Assembly (NCBI RefSeq): GCF_001653235.2
Contig: NC_035791.1
Location: 5,952,001 to 6,016,000 of the forward strand
Reading direction: 5' to 3'
Length of the DNA: 64,000 nucleotides
From: Pochonia chlamydosporia 170
Lineage: Eukaryota; Ascomycota; Sordariomycetes; Hypocreales; Clavicipitaceae
Shown: piece by piece, positions 36,792 through 48,057 of the stretch
Layout of the letters: each line of letters begins with the position of its first letter
How positions within the stretch are numbered: position 1 is the first letter of the stretch
Position numbers and translations under genes: made by a program
Notes under the pieces: generated by a model
Told to the model about the DNA's origin: nothing
The model's database searches: none
What the model saw: the letters and a program-made list of their open reading frames with translations, nothing else

Positions 36792-38109
36792 TCAGATTAA
36801 AATATCCCCAGCACCAGGCATATTAAATCCCGGTGACGCCAAAAAATCCCCAGCAGCACCCCTCCTCCCCATCGCCTTTGTCATCTCGACAACGTAGAAC
36901 TTCTTGCCTACGTCTCTTGCGCCGTGAACGCTTTGCATCACACTATTCAAAAGGCCAATGAGATTGGCATTGTTCGATTCCTGCAGCATCTCCCGATCAA
37001 AGGACTCTTGGTCCGATGGGATGACGAGACCCAGTCTATTTACAAGCGCTTGGATCTGTCGAAGGATAGGTAACGATGGGGTGGTGTGGTCTGTGTCCAT
37101 GGTTTCGACGTCGGCTTTTTCGCCAGAGATGTATGACGGCGGGAGGCGTTCGAGATATGTTGTCAGGAGACGGATGCGCGAGTGCAGCATCTTGATGGCG
37201 TTTGCTTTAGTAGTCAGCGAGGCGACCATTTCTGCTTCTTCTCTGCTTAGGTATGAGACGCCGCTTTCATCTAGTGGCTCGTTGTCCTCGCCCTGAGCTT
37301 CAACTAGTCGTCTCTTGCCCTTGCCTTTAGACTCGATGGATCTGGTGGGTTTCTCGTCTCTGGCTGCCGGGGTGGGGGCTGAAGCAGCGGTAGCGTTGCC
37401 TCCTCCTTCGGCAACGTAGTTCATGCTAATCATTTCGGTTTCGTCTGTTTCCACAGAGTATGGGACCTCGCGGAATTTGAGCTTCAGAGTGGCCTCGCCG
37501 TCGTCCATCTTCTTGTCTTCGCCGTCTTGCTCGGTGGGTTTTTGATCGTCGACTTCGTAGTTGCTTTCGTAGATGGTGAGTGGGAGCTTGCCACCGACTG
37601 TGTGATTCAGGACTTCTTCTGGGTGGAAGCCTAGGACTACGGCTGATTCGTTCCATCCTTCGAGAATTTGGCTGTGGATTGGGAGGATGGTCGGTGTTGG
37701 GCCGGTACCCGGCAAGAGGGTATACCAGCCTACGAAATCTAATTGCCGTTCCTTGTGTACAGTAACCACTTCATCATGTTAGAGATCTTTGCTTTTGAGG
37801 AGCGATTCGGAAAGGAGGAGAAATTTGCGTACTCTGCTCTAGTCTAGCTCCAAACTTGGAGGCATCCAGCAAGTAGCCACCATCTACCTCTGGTGCCTCT
37901 CTCGTGTGGCATTCAAAAGCATGCTCGATTGTGATTTCACGGCCATTCTGCTGGCCAAGCAGGCCACCGATTACGGGACCTGTTTGTTGCCGTAGGGTGT
38001 GTCGTGTGATGTAGTCGGATATGGTGAGAAGCACGAGAGGGTGGAGGACTGCTTGGAGCTGGGAGCTGTTTTGGCTCGAGATGAGCGGGTTGGAGGGCTT
38101 TGCCGACAT
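36792..38109 (-). CDS. csnF: COP9 signalosome subunit 6
   Basis: Two exons (38109-37833, 37768-36792) with a 64-nt phase-1 intron give 417 residues. An MPN domain spans about 20-170: LHPLVLLTISDYITRHTL, GPVIGGLLGQQNGREI and QLDFVGWYTLLPGTGPT. The JAMM metal ligands are not present as a full set, as expected for the MPN- subunit 6. The C-terminal half contains an acidic and basic insert (roughly 185-270) and the helices that bind other subunits (AIKMLHSRIRLLTTYLERL). CSN removes Nedd8 from cullins and controls development and secondary metabolism in fungi. The symbol follows Aspergillus use. Confidence 0.93.
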
Positions 38110-39547
38110 GGCGCAAGTCGGTGAGCACCGGAATCGAGGCCAGTCGGATGAGATAGATGGGGAACGTTGCCAAGGAGAGGTTGTTGAGCCGAAATGGTTG
38201 AGTTACGTTGCTGTTGTTGGTGTTGTTGCTGCTCCCGAATCGTTTGTTGTCAAAAGTGAAGCTCGACCCTGAGCATTGACATGGAACTGAATGCCCCGCG
38301 GCGGACCCACAGTGATGAGTTCATGTGGGGTTGTGTCAGGCTGCCAATTACTCGCCTTCAATCTTCACCAATGTGATAATTTGAGCTTCAACCTACCCTG
38401 TACTTTGGCAGCATTTTTAAGTACATCACCAACGTAGCCATGTCCACACACTTACGCAGTTCTACATCCAAAATTGGGCCCCATTTTCTTTGGAAGAGTT
38501 TATTGTCAAGTTGAAGTGCGGGTAGATCATATTTCGGCCTGGGTGTGGGTCATCTTATCGGACGCAACTTTCCGCTCGTTTCAACCACATACAGAAACGG
38601 AAGCGCAGACCAATTTACACCTCGTGCGAACGGGAAACATTCCAATTTTGGCCCAAATATGCAAGTTTCATCTCAGTGAAAGTCTCAAGTTGCCACAGTC
38701 GGGTAAAGTCAACTTACGAGAAACGCTTGAGCCCTGAAGCTATTGCCCCGAGCTCCCATCATGCTGCCTTTCTCGGCATCTCGGGCACGTATACTAACTT
38801 GGGGCATCCCTCCGTCATTCACGCCGACCAGCCGTGCAGATCAGATGTAATTACGACCCTGGAAATCAGTTAGGCGACGGCCGAAACACCAAACCTTACC
38901 TCACAACACCCATCTGCATCCGGTCAAATCGCGGCGTACGGAAGGTAGCATTCACTGCAACGCGCCAGTGCCAACCAACGTGCGGGGAAAGGTGTCTCCA
39001 AGAACGAGCTCAAATCCTATTTGTGGTCCATAGGAGGAATTCACTCCTTCGCGAGCTTCTTATTGTTCCGTCATGCAGAGTCAACCTCCCTTGCAGCATT
39101 GATACCTCTACCCAGGTGTTGTATTGCAGCTTCACGTGTCTCAGCTTCCCCAGTTGGTAGGCAGGGACCCTGAATATGGCCGGCATTGGCACTCTTTTAA
39201 TATAAGCCGAATTGAATCGGGGTGGTGTCTCGTGTAAGCGCGCCTCTCGGCATTCGATGGTCGTACGAGGCACAACAAGTTGGCCCTTCTGTGAAACCAA
39301 GTTGGAAGGTCATCATACTCGTGGCCTGTTATTCGTCACGTAGATTTGTTAACGTTGCTTCGTGTCTGAGTCTAAACTGGCATTGGGAGTAATTGTCCGT
39401 GTGGTCAGTTACAAAAGTAAAAGTATATAAGGCGTAGACTTCTTCTTTCTATTTCTCATCCTCCTCACACTGCCACTAGAAGAAACATCCACTAAGAATC
39501 TATAAAGACTCATACTCTTAACTCAAAGCCCCCCTCAAATAACCAAA
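38110..39547. other. Intergenic region with promoter of the small secreted protein
   Basis: About 1.4 kb with no supported gene. A GTT-rich run near 38205-38230 lies in the CSN6 leader. The right end carries a TATA box. Confidence 0.45.
39424..39430 (+). promoter_or_regulatory. TATA box of the small secreted protein gene
   Basis: TATATAA 118 bases before the ATG at 39548, followed by a CT-rich leader around 39440-39470, as in strongly expressed fungal genes. Confidence 0.55.
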
Positions 39548-39951
39548 ATGAAGTTCGCCGTTGTCCTCTCCCTCGTTGCCGCCGCTTCTGCTGCCTCCCT
39601 TACCCGAAGACTTGACGCCTGTCCTACCGCCGGCGGCTCTCCCTGTGGTATTGTCACCGCACTCGGCAGCAGTGTCACCTATCCCAACTGCAAGTGCAAT
39701 CCTACTTGCGAGGGTGATGTCACCTTCGTTGGTATTAAGGCTCATGTTGTAAGTAACTCCCATGCTCACTGTATTGGTACTATGAATTTTACGCTGACTC
39801 TTCTTTAGCAAATTGGCGTAAGTTCCGCAAATCCATGACTCGACCTAACAGAACTTTTACTAACGTACTCTTGACTTGCAACGGATAGACCTGCGTAAGT
39901 GCCAGCCCTGCATATGAAGTTGCCAGTTGCTAATGCTTTCACTAGGCATAA
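39548..39951 (+). CDS. Small secreted cysteine-rich protein with micro-exons
   Basis: I read four exons: 39548-39748, 39809-39817 (9 nt), 39889-39894 (6 nt) and 39946-39951 (Ala plus stop). All introns are phase 0, start GTAAGT, end YAG or TAG and contain CTGAC/CTAAC/CTAAT branch-like sites. The product is 72 residues: a signal peptide (MKFAVVLSLVAAASA), a dibasic site (RR, residues 20-21), then a mature part with six cysteines, the last supplied by the 6-nt exon (Thr-Cys). An even number of cysteines supports the model. Without splicing, the frame runs to 39808 and loses the sixth cysteine. The function is unknown; such proteins act in host interaction, antagonism or surface structure. Confidence 0.7.
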
Positions 39952-40423
39952 AGGGAGGCTGGATGTGAATATGTTGGAGGACACCGTTGGAGAGAGAAGT
40001 AGTATGATGGCATAGTAAATAGCAACCACAGACGGTTTCGTCAAAATGCTACGAAGTCCTCGTTGATCTTTACCGCCACAGCAACGTGAATTCCTGCTTG
40101 ACACGATTGTTAAAACTTCTTGACATGCACCACGTTTTTAGATGGATGTAAAGTATTGACTGACTCGTGCCTATTACTAACTACATATGCTACATACTAT
40201 TGTTCCCGAACTTGAATTAAGGTTTAACAGTAGACATATCACGGGATGACCAAAATTCACTGCAACTATGCTTAGATTTCCTTCACTATAGCTACGAAGT
40301 TTCAGGAAACTTTCAATACGGAAACCAGAAGCAAGATATAGTTCAAGACTATAATATTTACAAATGGAAGATGGAAAATATCTGAAGCTACGACTGTAGT
40401 TGCGTCTCTCTTATTAATTATAG
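39952..40423. other. 3' flanks of convergent genes
   Basis: No gene seen; holds the 3' ends of the small secreted protein gene and the 760-residue gene. Confidence 0.4.
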
Positions 40424-42706
40424 CTAAAATAATTGGCGTATCTTCGAAATCAGCCACTGAAAGCCCCTAAGACCATCCTTTCGGACACTAGTAGAGACTT
40501 TCTCATCCCCTTGGCCTAGCTTCTGGGCCCAAGTTGTCTCTGTATAATCGTCCCGTCCACGATCACAGTTTGTGAAACCCTGATGTGTGTACTGCGTGCT
40601 AGCAAGTACGACATTCCACATCGCACCGCATTTCCACATCACCAACATAAGCCGCCACATGAGTCTTATCTTCTCCGAATGCTTCCGGGACAAGCAAGCC
40701 TCGAGAACATCAGCGCAGTACGTGACTTCGATGGGCAAACGAGAGTCCTTGCCATCTACAAAGTCAAGCACCGGGAGAACAAGACGCTTAATCACCCCTT
40801 GTACATCTTCAAAGCCCTGTTCTTCAATGCGGTCAATTTCAACTCTCTGGTTGTCCAGGATCAATTGACCAGTTTGATACGTGAGGCGGTTGTCGCTTGT
40901 AAACGTGGTAAATGTCGGTGCGGAACAGAGCTTTTCAGGACACACAGCATACTCTGGTGATGGCGCAACCCTACTCATGAGGGCTACGGTTCTATGTCGC
41001 AAGTTGTCTAGTTGCCACCAATGGGTAAACAATATTGCAAGTGCTCCGGTGTTGAAGGGGTCATTTTCTGCATACCACTCGACCGCCGCAATTACACCTA
41101 CGTGTACAGACCAGAGGGCTTCAAAAGACAAGTCACCTCTTGTCAAGGACGGAATAATGTTGCTTATTTCGCCGCAAGAAACATCTGGACCGATGTCAAT
41201 CAAGTCGTGGACTGCACAACCAGTTCCAACCATGGCCAAACTCGCCTCATCACCAGGGCAGTCGTACCAGACATGACAGAAGACGGCGTCAGCGAGCCTA
41301 TAGCGTGATAGAGCTGCCAAATCATCCCAAATAGCTACACAAGGTTGTGACTGAAGACCCTGTCTTGAGTCCTCAAGTGCTGCTTTTGCTTTAAGGGCTG
41401 TGAAGTTACACCCTACCACGGTAACGATGTCCAGCAAATGATCATTCAGTTCAACGTTGCCGGTATCATGCCCTCGTACAACGGCAAAAGTGTTGCTGAT
41501 CTTCTCAGCGAGGTGTGTATTAAACGTGCCAGTCGAGTAGTCGAACATGAATGAGGAGTCCATGAGAGCCCAAAGGCCAGCTATACTGCCACCGTACACG
41601 CCTCTGTCGTAGCCCAACGCCATGGCAAATAAACTTGTATTGCGCATGCCTCCTTTGAGTTTCTCTCGGTCACACAGTGAATTGTATGCATCTGTAGGAC
41701 AAGTTGCGTAACCGCTAAGCTTGGGGGGAAGTGGTCCTCTAAGAAGCAGCTTTGGGAACTTAGCAGCCTTGATAGACGTTCTCAGTCCACCAAGATGGGT
41801 ATCGAGTCCAGAAGCCATGGTAGAGTCTCTCATCCCGAGAAGTTTGGCAGCGGTTTGGTAGAGCTCCACGCTGCACATCACATTGCTGAGAACCCTGGCA
41901 TTGCGAAGCAGTCCTATGGAGAACATTTGGTACGCCAGCTCGTCTTGTGGGCATCCCAAGACAGGAATGTGGCCCTGATATCTGAACATAGCTTCGGTGC
42001 CACTGGATTCATTGGTGAAGGGTTCCAAACTCTGCTCTGCCCAGGCCTCAGACTTCTCTGCTTCGGGCAAACATTGGATGTCTGCTTGGGCTAAGGTCCA
42101 GGCCGTGGAGACTGCAGTATGTGAAATTGTGCCTTCCAATTTGCGGACTTTTTTGGAAACCCATCTTTCAGTGATGACGAAACCTTGCGTAGTTGGCGCA
42201 TCAAGAAGCTTTGACAGGTTGGTAGTCGAAACTCTGGTGACTCCAACCCTCCTTCGTTGGTCCTGTCTTGGAAACCACTGGCTGGGAAGCTCAATCGCAT
42301 CCCAGGCTGGTGAACGACTACATCCACCACAGTATTGTGTCCCTGGGAAGAGCACTTGAGGCACGAAAGGCTTCGTCGACGTTCCATCCACTTTTTTCTG
42401 TAAACTTTGGGACCATGTTTGAGCAACAGTTTCTGCCGCCGTTGTTGCTTGGGACACAAGATGTTGAAGTGATGCAATGCAACTTCCTTCTGGAGATTTG
42501 CATGAGCCAGCACAATCGAGTTTTCTGATAATGGAGGGCTTTGATAGAGCGGGTGGCGCACTTTGGACTGCTCTCGCAAATGTTTGCGAGTCATCAGAGT
42601 CTATGTCGTCCAGGAAAACGGCCTGTTTTCGGTCCAAGTTGGAGACGCTGCCCCCTGTTGCTAGTGCTGGCAGATGCCAATCTTTGCTCTCATATGTAGG
42701 ATCCAT
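40424..42706 (-). CDS. Unrecognised 760-residue protein, intronless
   Basis: A single uninterrupted frame, unusual here among genes of this size. No signal peptide. The first 200 residues are Ser/Thr-rich and include a cysteine cluster (YCGGCSRS, 125-132). The C-terminal half looks helical and carries grouped acidic motifs: IWDDL (459-463), WYDCPGDEASL (480-490), HDLIDIGPD (500-508) followed by CGE (511-513), then a THWWQLDNLRHR-like segment. The spacing of the acidic groups recalls class I terpene synthases, which bind Mg-diphosphate through D-rich and NSE motifs, but the match is not good enough to call the family. Other possibilities remain open. It has no obvious partner gene nearby. Confidence 0.75.
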   Translation of the reverse strand: MDPTYESKDWHLPALATGGSVSNLDRKQAVFLDDIDSDDSQTFARAVQSAPPALSKPSIIRKLDCAGSCKSPEGSCIASLQHLVSQATTAAETVAQTWSQSLQKKVDGTSTKPFVPQVLFPGTQYCGGCSRSPAWDAIELPSQWFPRQDQRRRVGVTRVSTTNLSKLLDAPTTQGFVITERWVSKKVRKLEGTISHTAVSTAWTLAQADIQCLPEAEKSEAWAEQSLEPFTNESSGTEAMFRYQGHIPVLGCPQDELAYQMFSIGLLRNARVLSNVMCSVELYQTAAKLLGMRDSTMASGLDTHLGGLRTSIKAAKFPKLLLRGPLPPKLSGYATCPTDAYNSLCDREKLKGGMRNTSLFAMALGYDRGVYGGSIAGLWALMDSSFMFDYSTGTFNTHLAEKISNTFAVVRGHDTGNVELNDHLLDIVTVVGCNFTALKAKAALEDSRQGLQSQPCVAIWDDLAALSRYRLADAVFCHVWYDCPGDEASLAMVGTGCAVHDLIDIGPDVSCGEISNIIPSLTRGDLSFEALWSVHVGVIAAVEWYAENDPFNTGALAILFTHWWQLDNLRHRTVALMSRVAPSPEYAVCPEKLCSAPTFTTFTSDNRLTYQTGQLILDNQRVEIDRIEEQGFEDVQGVIKRLVLPVLDFVDGKDSRLPIEVTYCADVLEACLSRKHSEKIRLMWRLMLVMWKCGAMWNVVLASTQYTHQGFTNCDRGRDDYTETTWAQKLGQGDEKVSTSVRKDGLRGFQWLISKIRQLF

Positions 42707-44111
42707 ACTGGGCAGCTAGGAACACATGGGAAGAAGTATCTTCTCAGCTAAAACATCAAGGATGAAGGCAACACTGCTTGCAAACGGGTTCAGCGGTTCA
42801 GAGAAACGACGTGGAATAACTCAAAAAAAGCACTTTGAAGAGCATTTTTATACGGAGAGTAAATGTCGAACTGTGTGGAAAGTTGTGAATCTTGACAGAA
42901 ATCTTCTACCTTAATGTTCCCGAGTAAAAGTATGGCCTCGGGAAACGTAAGTGACTACCAGTGACGACGCTCGTCCGGTTAGGATGAATCGATGGTTTTA
43001 CTTTTTCTTTGTATAATTGCTTTATTTTACATCGACAATTGCTGTTATTTCTCATCTGCCGATACAAGTAGTTTAGTCGTGGCAAATTGTTGCTACGCAT
43101 GTTCCTGCCATTCCTAATGCGATCTGGAGATCTTCATCGTTGTCCGAATATGGAGAGACATTCATCCAAATGCGGAGTATTCAACATTCATCGCAAGACA
43201 GCTTTATCTACACCGAGATCAATCAGTTGATGCAATTTTCTTTTGCAAAGTAAAAAAATGATTGAGGCGTTGGTCAGCGGGCTCCTATTTGACGTATAAT
43301 GTTGCACGGAAGAAACTCCGCTGATATGTCTAGCCTTTTGAGACAAATACGACCTATGCGCGTGGGTAGACTCATAAGGCAGAGGTATCGTAAGCCTATA
43401 TCTGTTAGACAAATTTTGTTATTGTTCTATTTGACGGATATTTCATACGGGTATTACGTGAACCGACTGCTAATTGCTGGTGTCACAGGTAGACGCCTGT
43501 TCTTGCTGACGTGGTTGATACCACCACTAGCCTCTCGTAAGATTGATATAGAATATCACTCAAGATCAGGGAAATGCAGGCTACGTGGATGTTTGTGACA
43601 AGCATGCATGCGCAGGTGGACGTACAGCACGAACGTCACACGTGTTTAAAAAATCGCCTGATGTCTTCGGAGGGACAATGTATGTCTTGGATCATTTGTG
43701 CCCGATCTATCATACTCTTTGCCGTTCCATCTACAGCAGACTACTCATATGAGATGGAAAAAAAGGTCTGAAACAGTTAAAAAAGTAAAATTACGGCAGT
43801 GATGAGACAAGGACGACCCGAAAGTCGGTGAGAATTCTGAGGCATGCAGATTCCACGATTCGTCGGGTCTGGGGCAAAGTCTTTTGGGAGCTTGTACGTT
43901 GCGACTGGAGTCTGATGCTGTTCGTAATTTCGAGGCATCTACGGAGACAAAGAGCCGTAGTATCTTCATTTGGCATATATATTATGCTTTCCATGTTCTC
44001 CTAAGATCTTGGAAATACCATTCTCTACTATTGTCTATCAGCACAGTGCTACACACAAGCCGCCTCTCATCAATTATTCTTTTCTCATAGTTCACATCTT
44101 ACCCCGACACC
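42707..44111. other. Intergenic region
   Basis: About 1.4 kb without a supported gene. A TA-rich CATATATATTATG lies near 43974-43986, about 130 bases before the next ATG, and may serve as the TATA element of the small secreted protein gene. Confidence 0.4.
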
Positions 44112-44336
44112 ATGAAGGCTTCATTCATTCTGCTGTCAACACTTTCTGGTCTTGGAATGGCCAGTCCAGCCAAAACTGAAAACTTGCAACGGCGAGACTG
44201 TCCATTTGGTGTTGATGGTGCACTTAGCGCCGGTGTTCTCGCCGTCAACAATTTTCCTTGGGGCCCTTTTCGCCCCGAAAAACTTGAGGAAGCACTTCAA
44301 GCTGGCCAAAAGTGTTTTAGGGATGTTATCTGTTAA
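44112..44336 (+). CDS. Small secreted protein, 74 residues
   Basis: Single exon. Signal peptide MKASFILLSTLSGLGMASPA, a propeptide-like stretch ending in a dibasic RR (residues 27-28), then a mature part with three cysteines, one at the start and two at the end (CFRDVIC). The RR site fits Kex2 processing. A candidate secreted effector or pheromone-like peptide, but no family is recognised. The CT-rich leader just upstream and the optimal AACACC-like start context support expression. Confidence 0.55.
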   Translation: MKASFILLSTLSGLGMASPAKTENLQRRDCPFGVDGALSAGVLAVNNFPWGPFRPEKLEEALQAGQKCFRDVIC

Positions 44337-44965
44337 TTGCAAAATCCAAATTCGCGGGCCAGTATTGGGCAAGGGGGTGAAAGGTTAGCTTCGGTCGTTG
44401 TATGGAGTTCTCTTTCCAGAGTTTAAGCTCGGCCGGCCGCTAGCGGGTTTCTGTCACTTGATCCGGTTGTTTATGTGACAATCTTTAAGTGTGCGTTTCT
44501 TTTGTTAGAAATACCAGTGATGGAATGTATAAGGTCAATACATGAAGCATGAGAAAATAAACCAATGAATCGGGTCGAGTCCGATGCTTCTGTCCTCTTG
44601 GATCTAGGCTACGTTGCTCTAACATATGCTGTCCACAGACGGCGAACATGAAACGGAACAGCAGTGAGGGAACAGTGTCATGAGGTGTCAGTTGACTTAT
44701 GAGTGTCTTCCTTTTCTAACACTCATGATGGTCGGGGCTGCGGGTGTAGGACTGAGCCACTTCTGGGCAGGGCTCTACAGTAACTAATTCGTTTATTGCT
44801 ATGTCTAAGCAATACGTCTCCTTCGTTTAGCGGAACTCAAGGTACACGAACATCTCACCTGCTTTCACGGCAGCAAAAGTCCCTCCAAATTCAGTATCCG
44901 TCCAGTAGCTTGAAGTGGCTATTCCTTCAAATCACACACCTCAGAGTCCTCATATAGTATCGCCT
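44337..44965. other. Convergent intergenic region
   Basis: 3' flanks of the small secreted protein and SET-domain genes. No gene seen. Confidence 0.4.
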
Positions 44966-45998
44966 TCAAGATCGGGCCAAACCCTTCCGAACCATGGTGT
45001 ACATGGCATCAAACTCATCACGTTGACCCCTAATGGACACTGCCAGTTCCAATTTCACAATCCACGTTGTCTTCATCATCGCCAACTTGGCAACTTTCAT
45101 GTTACGCGGTGTCATAAACGCAATGACATAGCGGGACAACTCTTCCTTGATAGATTCTGCCAAGGTATAGTCCAGTATTCCTTCTTCCTCTGCTACAACG
45201 GCTGCCAATGTACTGTAGTAGAATAGCTCAGAGATGGGAAGTTCGAAGTTTTCGGCGGCCTTCTTCAGGGCCAGGTTGGTGATCAGCCGTCGGCTATTCA
45301 TGTGCGTTGGCCCGTCAATGTCTTTGCCCTGGCTGAGATAACGCAATCCCCGGTAAAGTCTTCGTCGTAAATTACTGACCTGCTGCAACGGCGGAGCAAG
45401 TTCGCGGCACGTACATTTGCAGATGAACCCGAGTCTTTCGTGGCGCTCAGTCTTTGTCAAGCTGTGCAAGCTGGGGTCGTAACAGAATATACTCTCTTCT
45501 CCGGGGGCAATATCCTTGCATGCATAACGGGAAATGGTCGTGTCTTCGCCAGGGCACTGGATGGCATTGGGCACACAGGAATGGTTAAATCGTGGCTGAA
45601 GAAGGTACAGTCCCAAGGTGAGGTTACCCATGGTCCCTGTACCAAAGCTGTTCTTCATGAAGGCCTCTTGTGGTGCCATGAACGGCTTGCCGGTGTTGTC
45701 TCGGAGAAGGGAGAGTTGAGCCATATCGGCATCTGTGATGCTGTCTATCGCTTTTTGGAGTTCCTGCGGCAGTAGCCTGCCATAATACGTTGAAGCTGCG
45801 CAAATTGGCTTCTCCGCGAGAATCAGCTCACCGATCTTGATTTCCCTTGTTGCAAACGCCCCCCAACCTTTCCCAGGAGAAGGTTTAAGCTGGAAGGGTG
45901 CGTTGGGCAGGATGTGGAGGCCGAGATACGCTGTAAGTGTTAGTTGTGGGAGTTGTCTGATGTGAATATCGTAAGTGAAGACGATATTCTGAGTTCAT
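44966..45998 (-). CDS. SET-domain protein
   Basis: The main exon is 45930-44966. A first exon of 16 nt (45998-45983) is proposed because a strong intron end (ACTAACACTTACAG) precedes 45930; its donor would be a weak GTCTTC. This gives 326 residues. SET-domain blocks are clear: GKGWGAFATREIKIGELILAEKP at the start, RFNHSCVPNA (the knot region) and CYDPSLHSLTKTERHERLGF, then CKCTC as the post-SET zinc ligands. There is no MYND finger in the usual SMYD position. Such proteins methylate lysines of histones or other proteins; the target is unknown. The N-terminal exon needs transcript evidence. Confidence 0.8.
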
Positions 45999-46954
45999 GC
46001 TGGCGGTAAGAGTAGGAAAACATCAGCACTCAGAGTTGAGAGGTTGATGATGCGGGTTCAAATCTGCTGGAGACGAAAACTCGAGTCAAGTCTTGGCGTG
46101 AACAAGAAAGAAGAGAGTTGACACTGGCTTCTGAGCGAGTTGAAGAGTTTTTGCTTGGGATAAATTAGTTCTATCCGTTTGCTTTTGTGAAATCAAGCTC
46201 GGGCACGTGTCACGTCAACTGAGCTCAAGGTGAACAGAAAGTGAGTTTGAGGCTGGCATTTCCGTTTGTTGCAGGGTTGTTCCACGTGTCTAGCCCATGT
46301 TGCTTGAGGACGAAGATTTAGTAGCTGTGAAAGTTTGCAAGTTACTTCATGTGTTATTTCATTGGGTGGGCAGTTCTGAATTTTGCAATTTGCCAGGCAT
46401 CTCTGCTAACGGTGTGGTTAGACGTAGTCCCTCAGCTCTTAGAGCGGCTTGTTATTGTTATAACTTCGGACATCATCATGTTCCAACCAACAGGCGTGCT
46501 CCATCAATCAACTATCCGGGCTCTCGTACCCGTTGCAACCTCGAAACGAAACGATACGCCGTACCCTTTCGCAATAGCCTTGCAGGCCTCGTGTACCAGT
46601 CACGGTGAAGAATTCTCTGTGTTTAATGGCCCTCATGGCTGATAATCACAAAATGTCAGAACCAACACACCCTTTAAACAGTTGAATCGATAGTTTCATA
46701 AGCCTCGTACAAAGCTGAGGTGGCGATTGCGACGACTTGCATGTTTGGCGTCCAAAAAAGGAAGCTGGATGTAAGCATGATGAGGCAGCTCCCTGTCAGA
46801 TTTCATAAAAAGCTGTTGAGTCGAACCTCAACTTGATTTCATTAGTATAGTTTCTTCAGAGATCGTATTGACCATCAAGTAATTCGAATATTTTGACGAC
46901 ATTTGTCCAATTGGTTTGCAATACGTTAAGGCGTTATCACAAACTCCCGCCGCC
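45999..46954. other. Divergent intergenic region
   Basis: Promoters of the SET gene (leftward) and the PPxY gene (rightward). No supported gene. Confidence 0.4.
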
Positions 46955-47467
46955 ATGAGCAACGAAACTCCAGATTCACCTCCATCATATGACGATGCAA
47001 CCTCTATGCCTGGCCGTCGACCACCACATCCCCGACCAACACCTGAACTTGTTCACACGATTGACATCAAAGTTCCTCGTGCATCTCCCTCATCGCCGCT
47101 ACCAATCCCCTTCCCTGCCGACGAAGAATCTTGGACGTCAGCACGCGATGTCAAACACGACGATTGGGCGCGATTCGTATCCAATCTTGCCGACGCGCGG
47201 GCGACAAAAGCCGAGAAGAAAGACGCTGATGAAGGCGAGCCGTCGGATGAGCAGGTCCAGCGTATGCGCGAGGCCCTTGGCTTGTGGAACTACAACTTTT
47301 TCGAGCCTCGAGGCTGCAGGATACAAGCTGCTGGGTTTGAGGAAATGAGACAGACGGAGGAGACGGAACAAAAATCCATGTTTATCTTTGGAAAGGAGGG
47401 CATTGGGTTTAGGACGTCCAGCGGAGGAATTATTGGCATTGCGTTCCCCCATGGAAATGCTGGTTGA
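46955..47467 (+). CDS. Hypothetical protein with N-terminal PPxY motif
   Basis: Single exon, 170 residues from MSNETPDSPPSYDDATS; an in-frame ATG 13 codons upstream is possible. The N-terminal 60 residues are Pro/Ser-rich. The PPSY motif is of the type bound by WW domains, such as those of Rsp5/Nedd4 ligases. The rest has charged helices (RATKAEKKDADEGE) and a glycine-rich C-terminus. No known domain is recognised and there are no membrane segments. It may be an adaptor for ubiquitin ligase, inferred only from the motif. Confidence 0.6.
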   Translation: MSNETPDSPPSYDDATSMPGRRPPHPRPTPELVHTIDIKVPRASPSSPLPIPFPADEESWTSARDVKHDDWARFVSNLADARATKAEKKDADEGEPSDEQVQRMREALGLWNYNFFEPRGCRIQAAGFEEMRQTEETEQKSMFIFGKEGIGFRTSSGGIIGIAFPHGNAG

Positions 47468-48057
47468 GCTTGGTATTACCCATCGCAGGCAGTGAGGTTT
47501 TGCGATTAAGCAAAGGATAATACACTGAGTGGCTCACGCCATTTGCATCATTTCTGTAGATTCCATACTCTGAACGGGATGACCGTAAGACTGTAGCCAC
47601 AGCTCCAAGTGAAACGAGACGCAGCGGGAATAAAACACAAAATGTGGACTGAGACAAAGCCATGGCCGGCTAAATCCGGCGGCAGAAATGCTTTGGAATC
47701 ATCGTTACGGCCCATAAAACAAGCATGCATTGTGATTCCACATGCACCATCGTGGCGCAACGGCTGCGGGTTACAATTCCTCATGATTGTGGGTATACTT
47801 GTTCATCAACGGCAGTGTCGAAATAGAACTTGCTTCTTACAAAGGTGAAATGACGAAATGATCAATAATCGACAAACGAAATTTTTCGTCTCTTCTTTGA
47901 TACTACTGAATATTATATGATGGATTCTGTACTTAAAAGCATCGTGATCCCTTGGTCTGGATAGTCTATCAACATCAACTTGGTCACAACTTCTATTACA
48001 AGTCGCATATTATCAGATTGCACGCAAAACCGATAAAAAACATTCCAATAAACCAAA
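47468..48057. other. Intergenic region upstream of the GST-like gene
   Basis: No gene seen. Confidence 0.4.
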
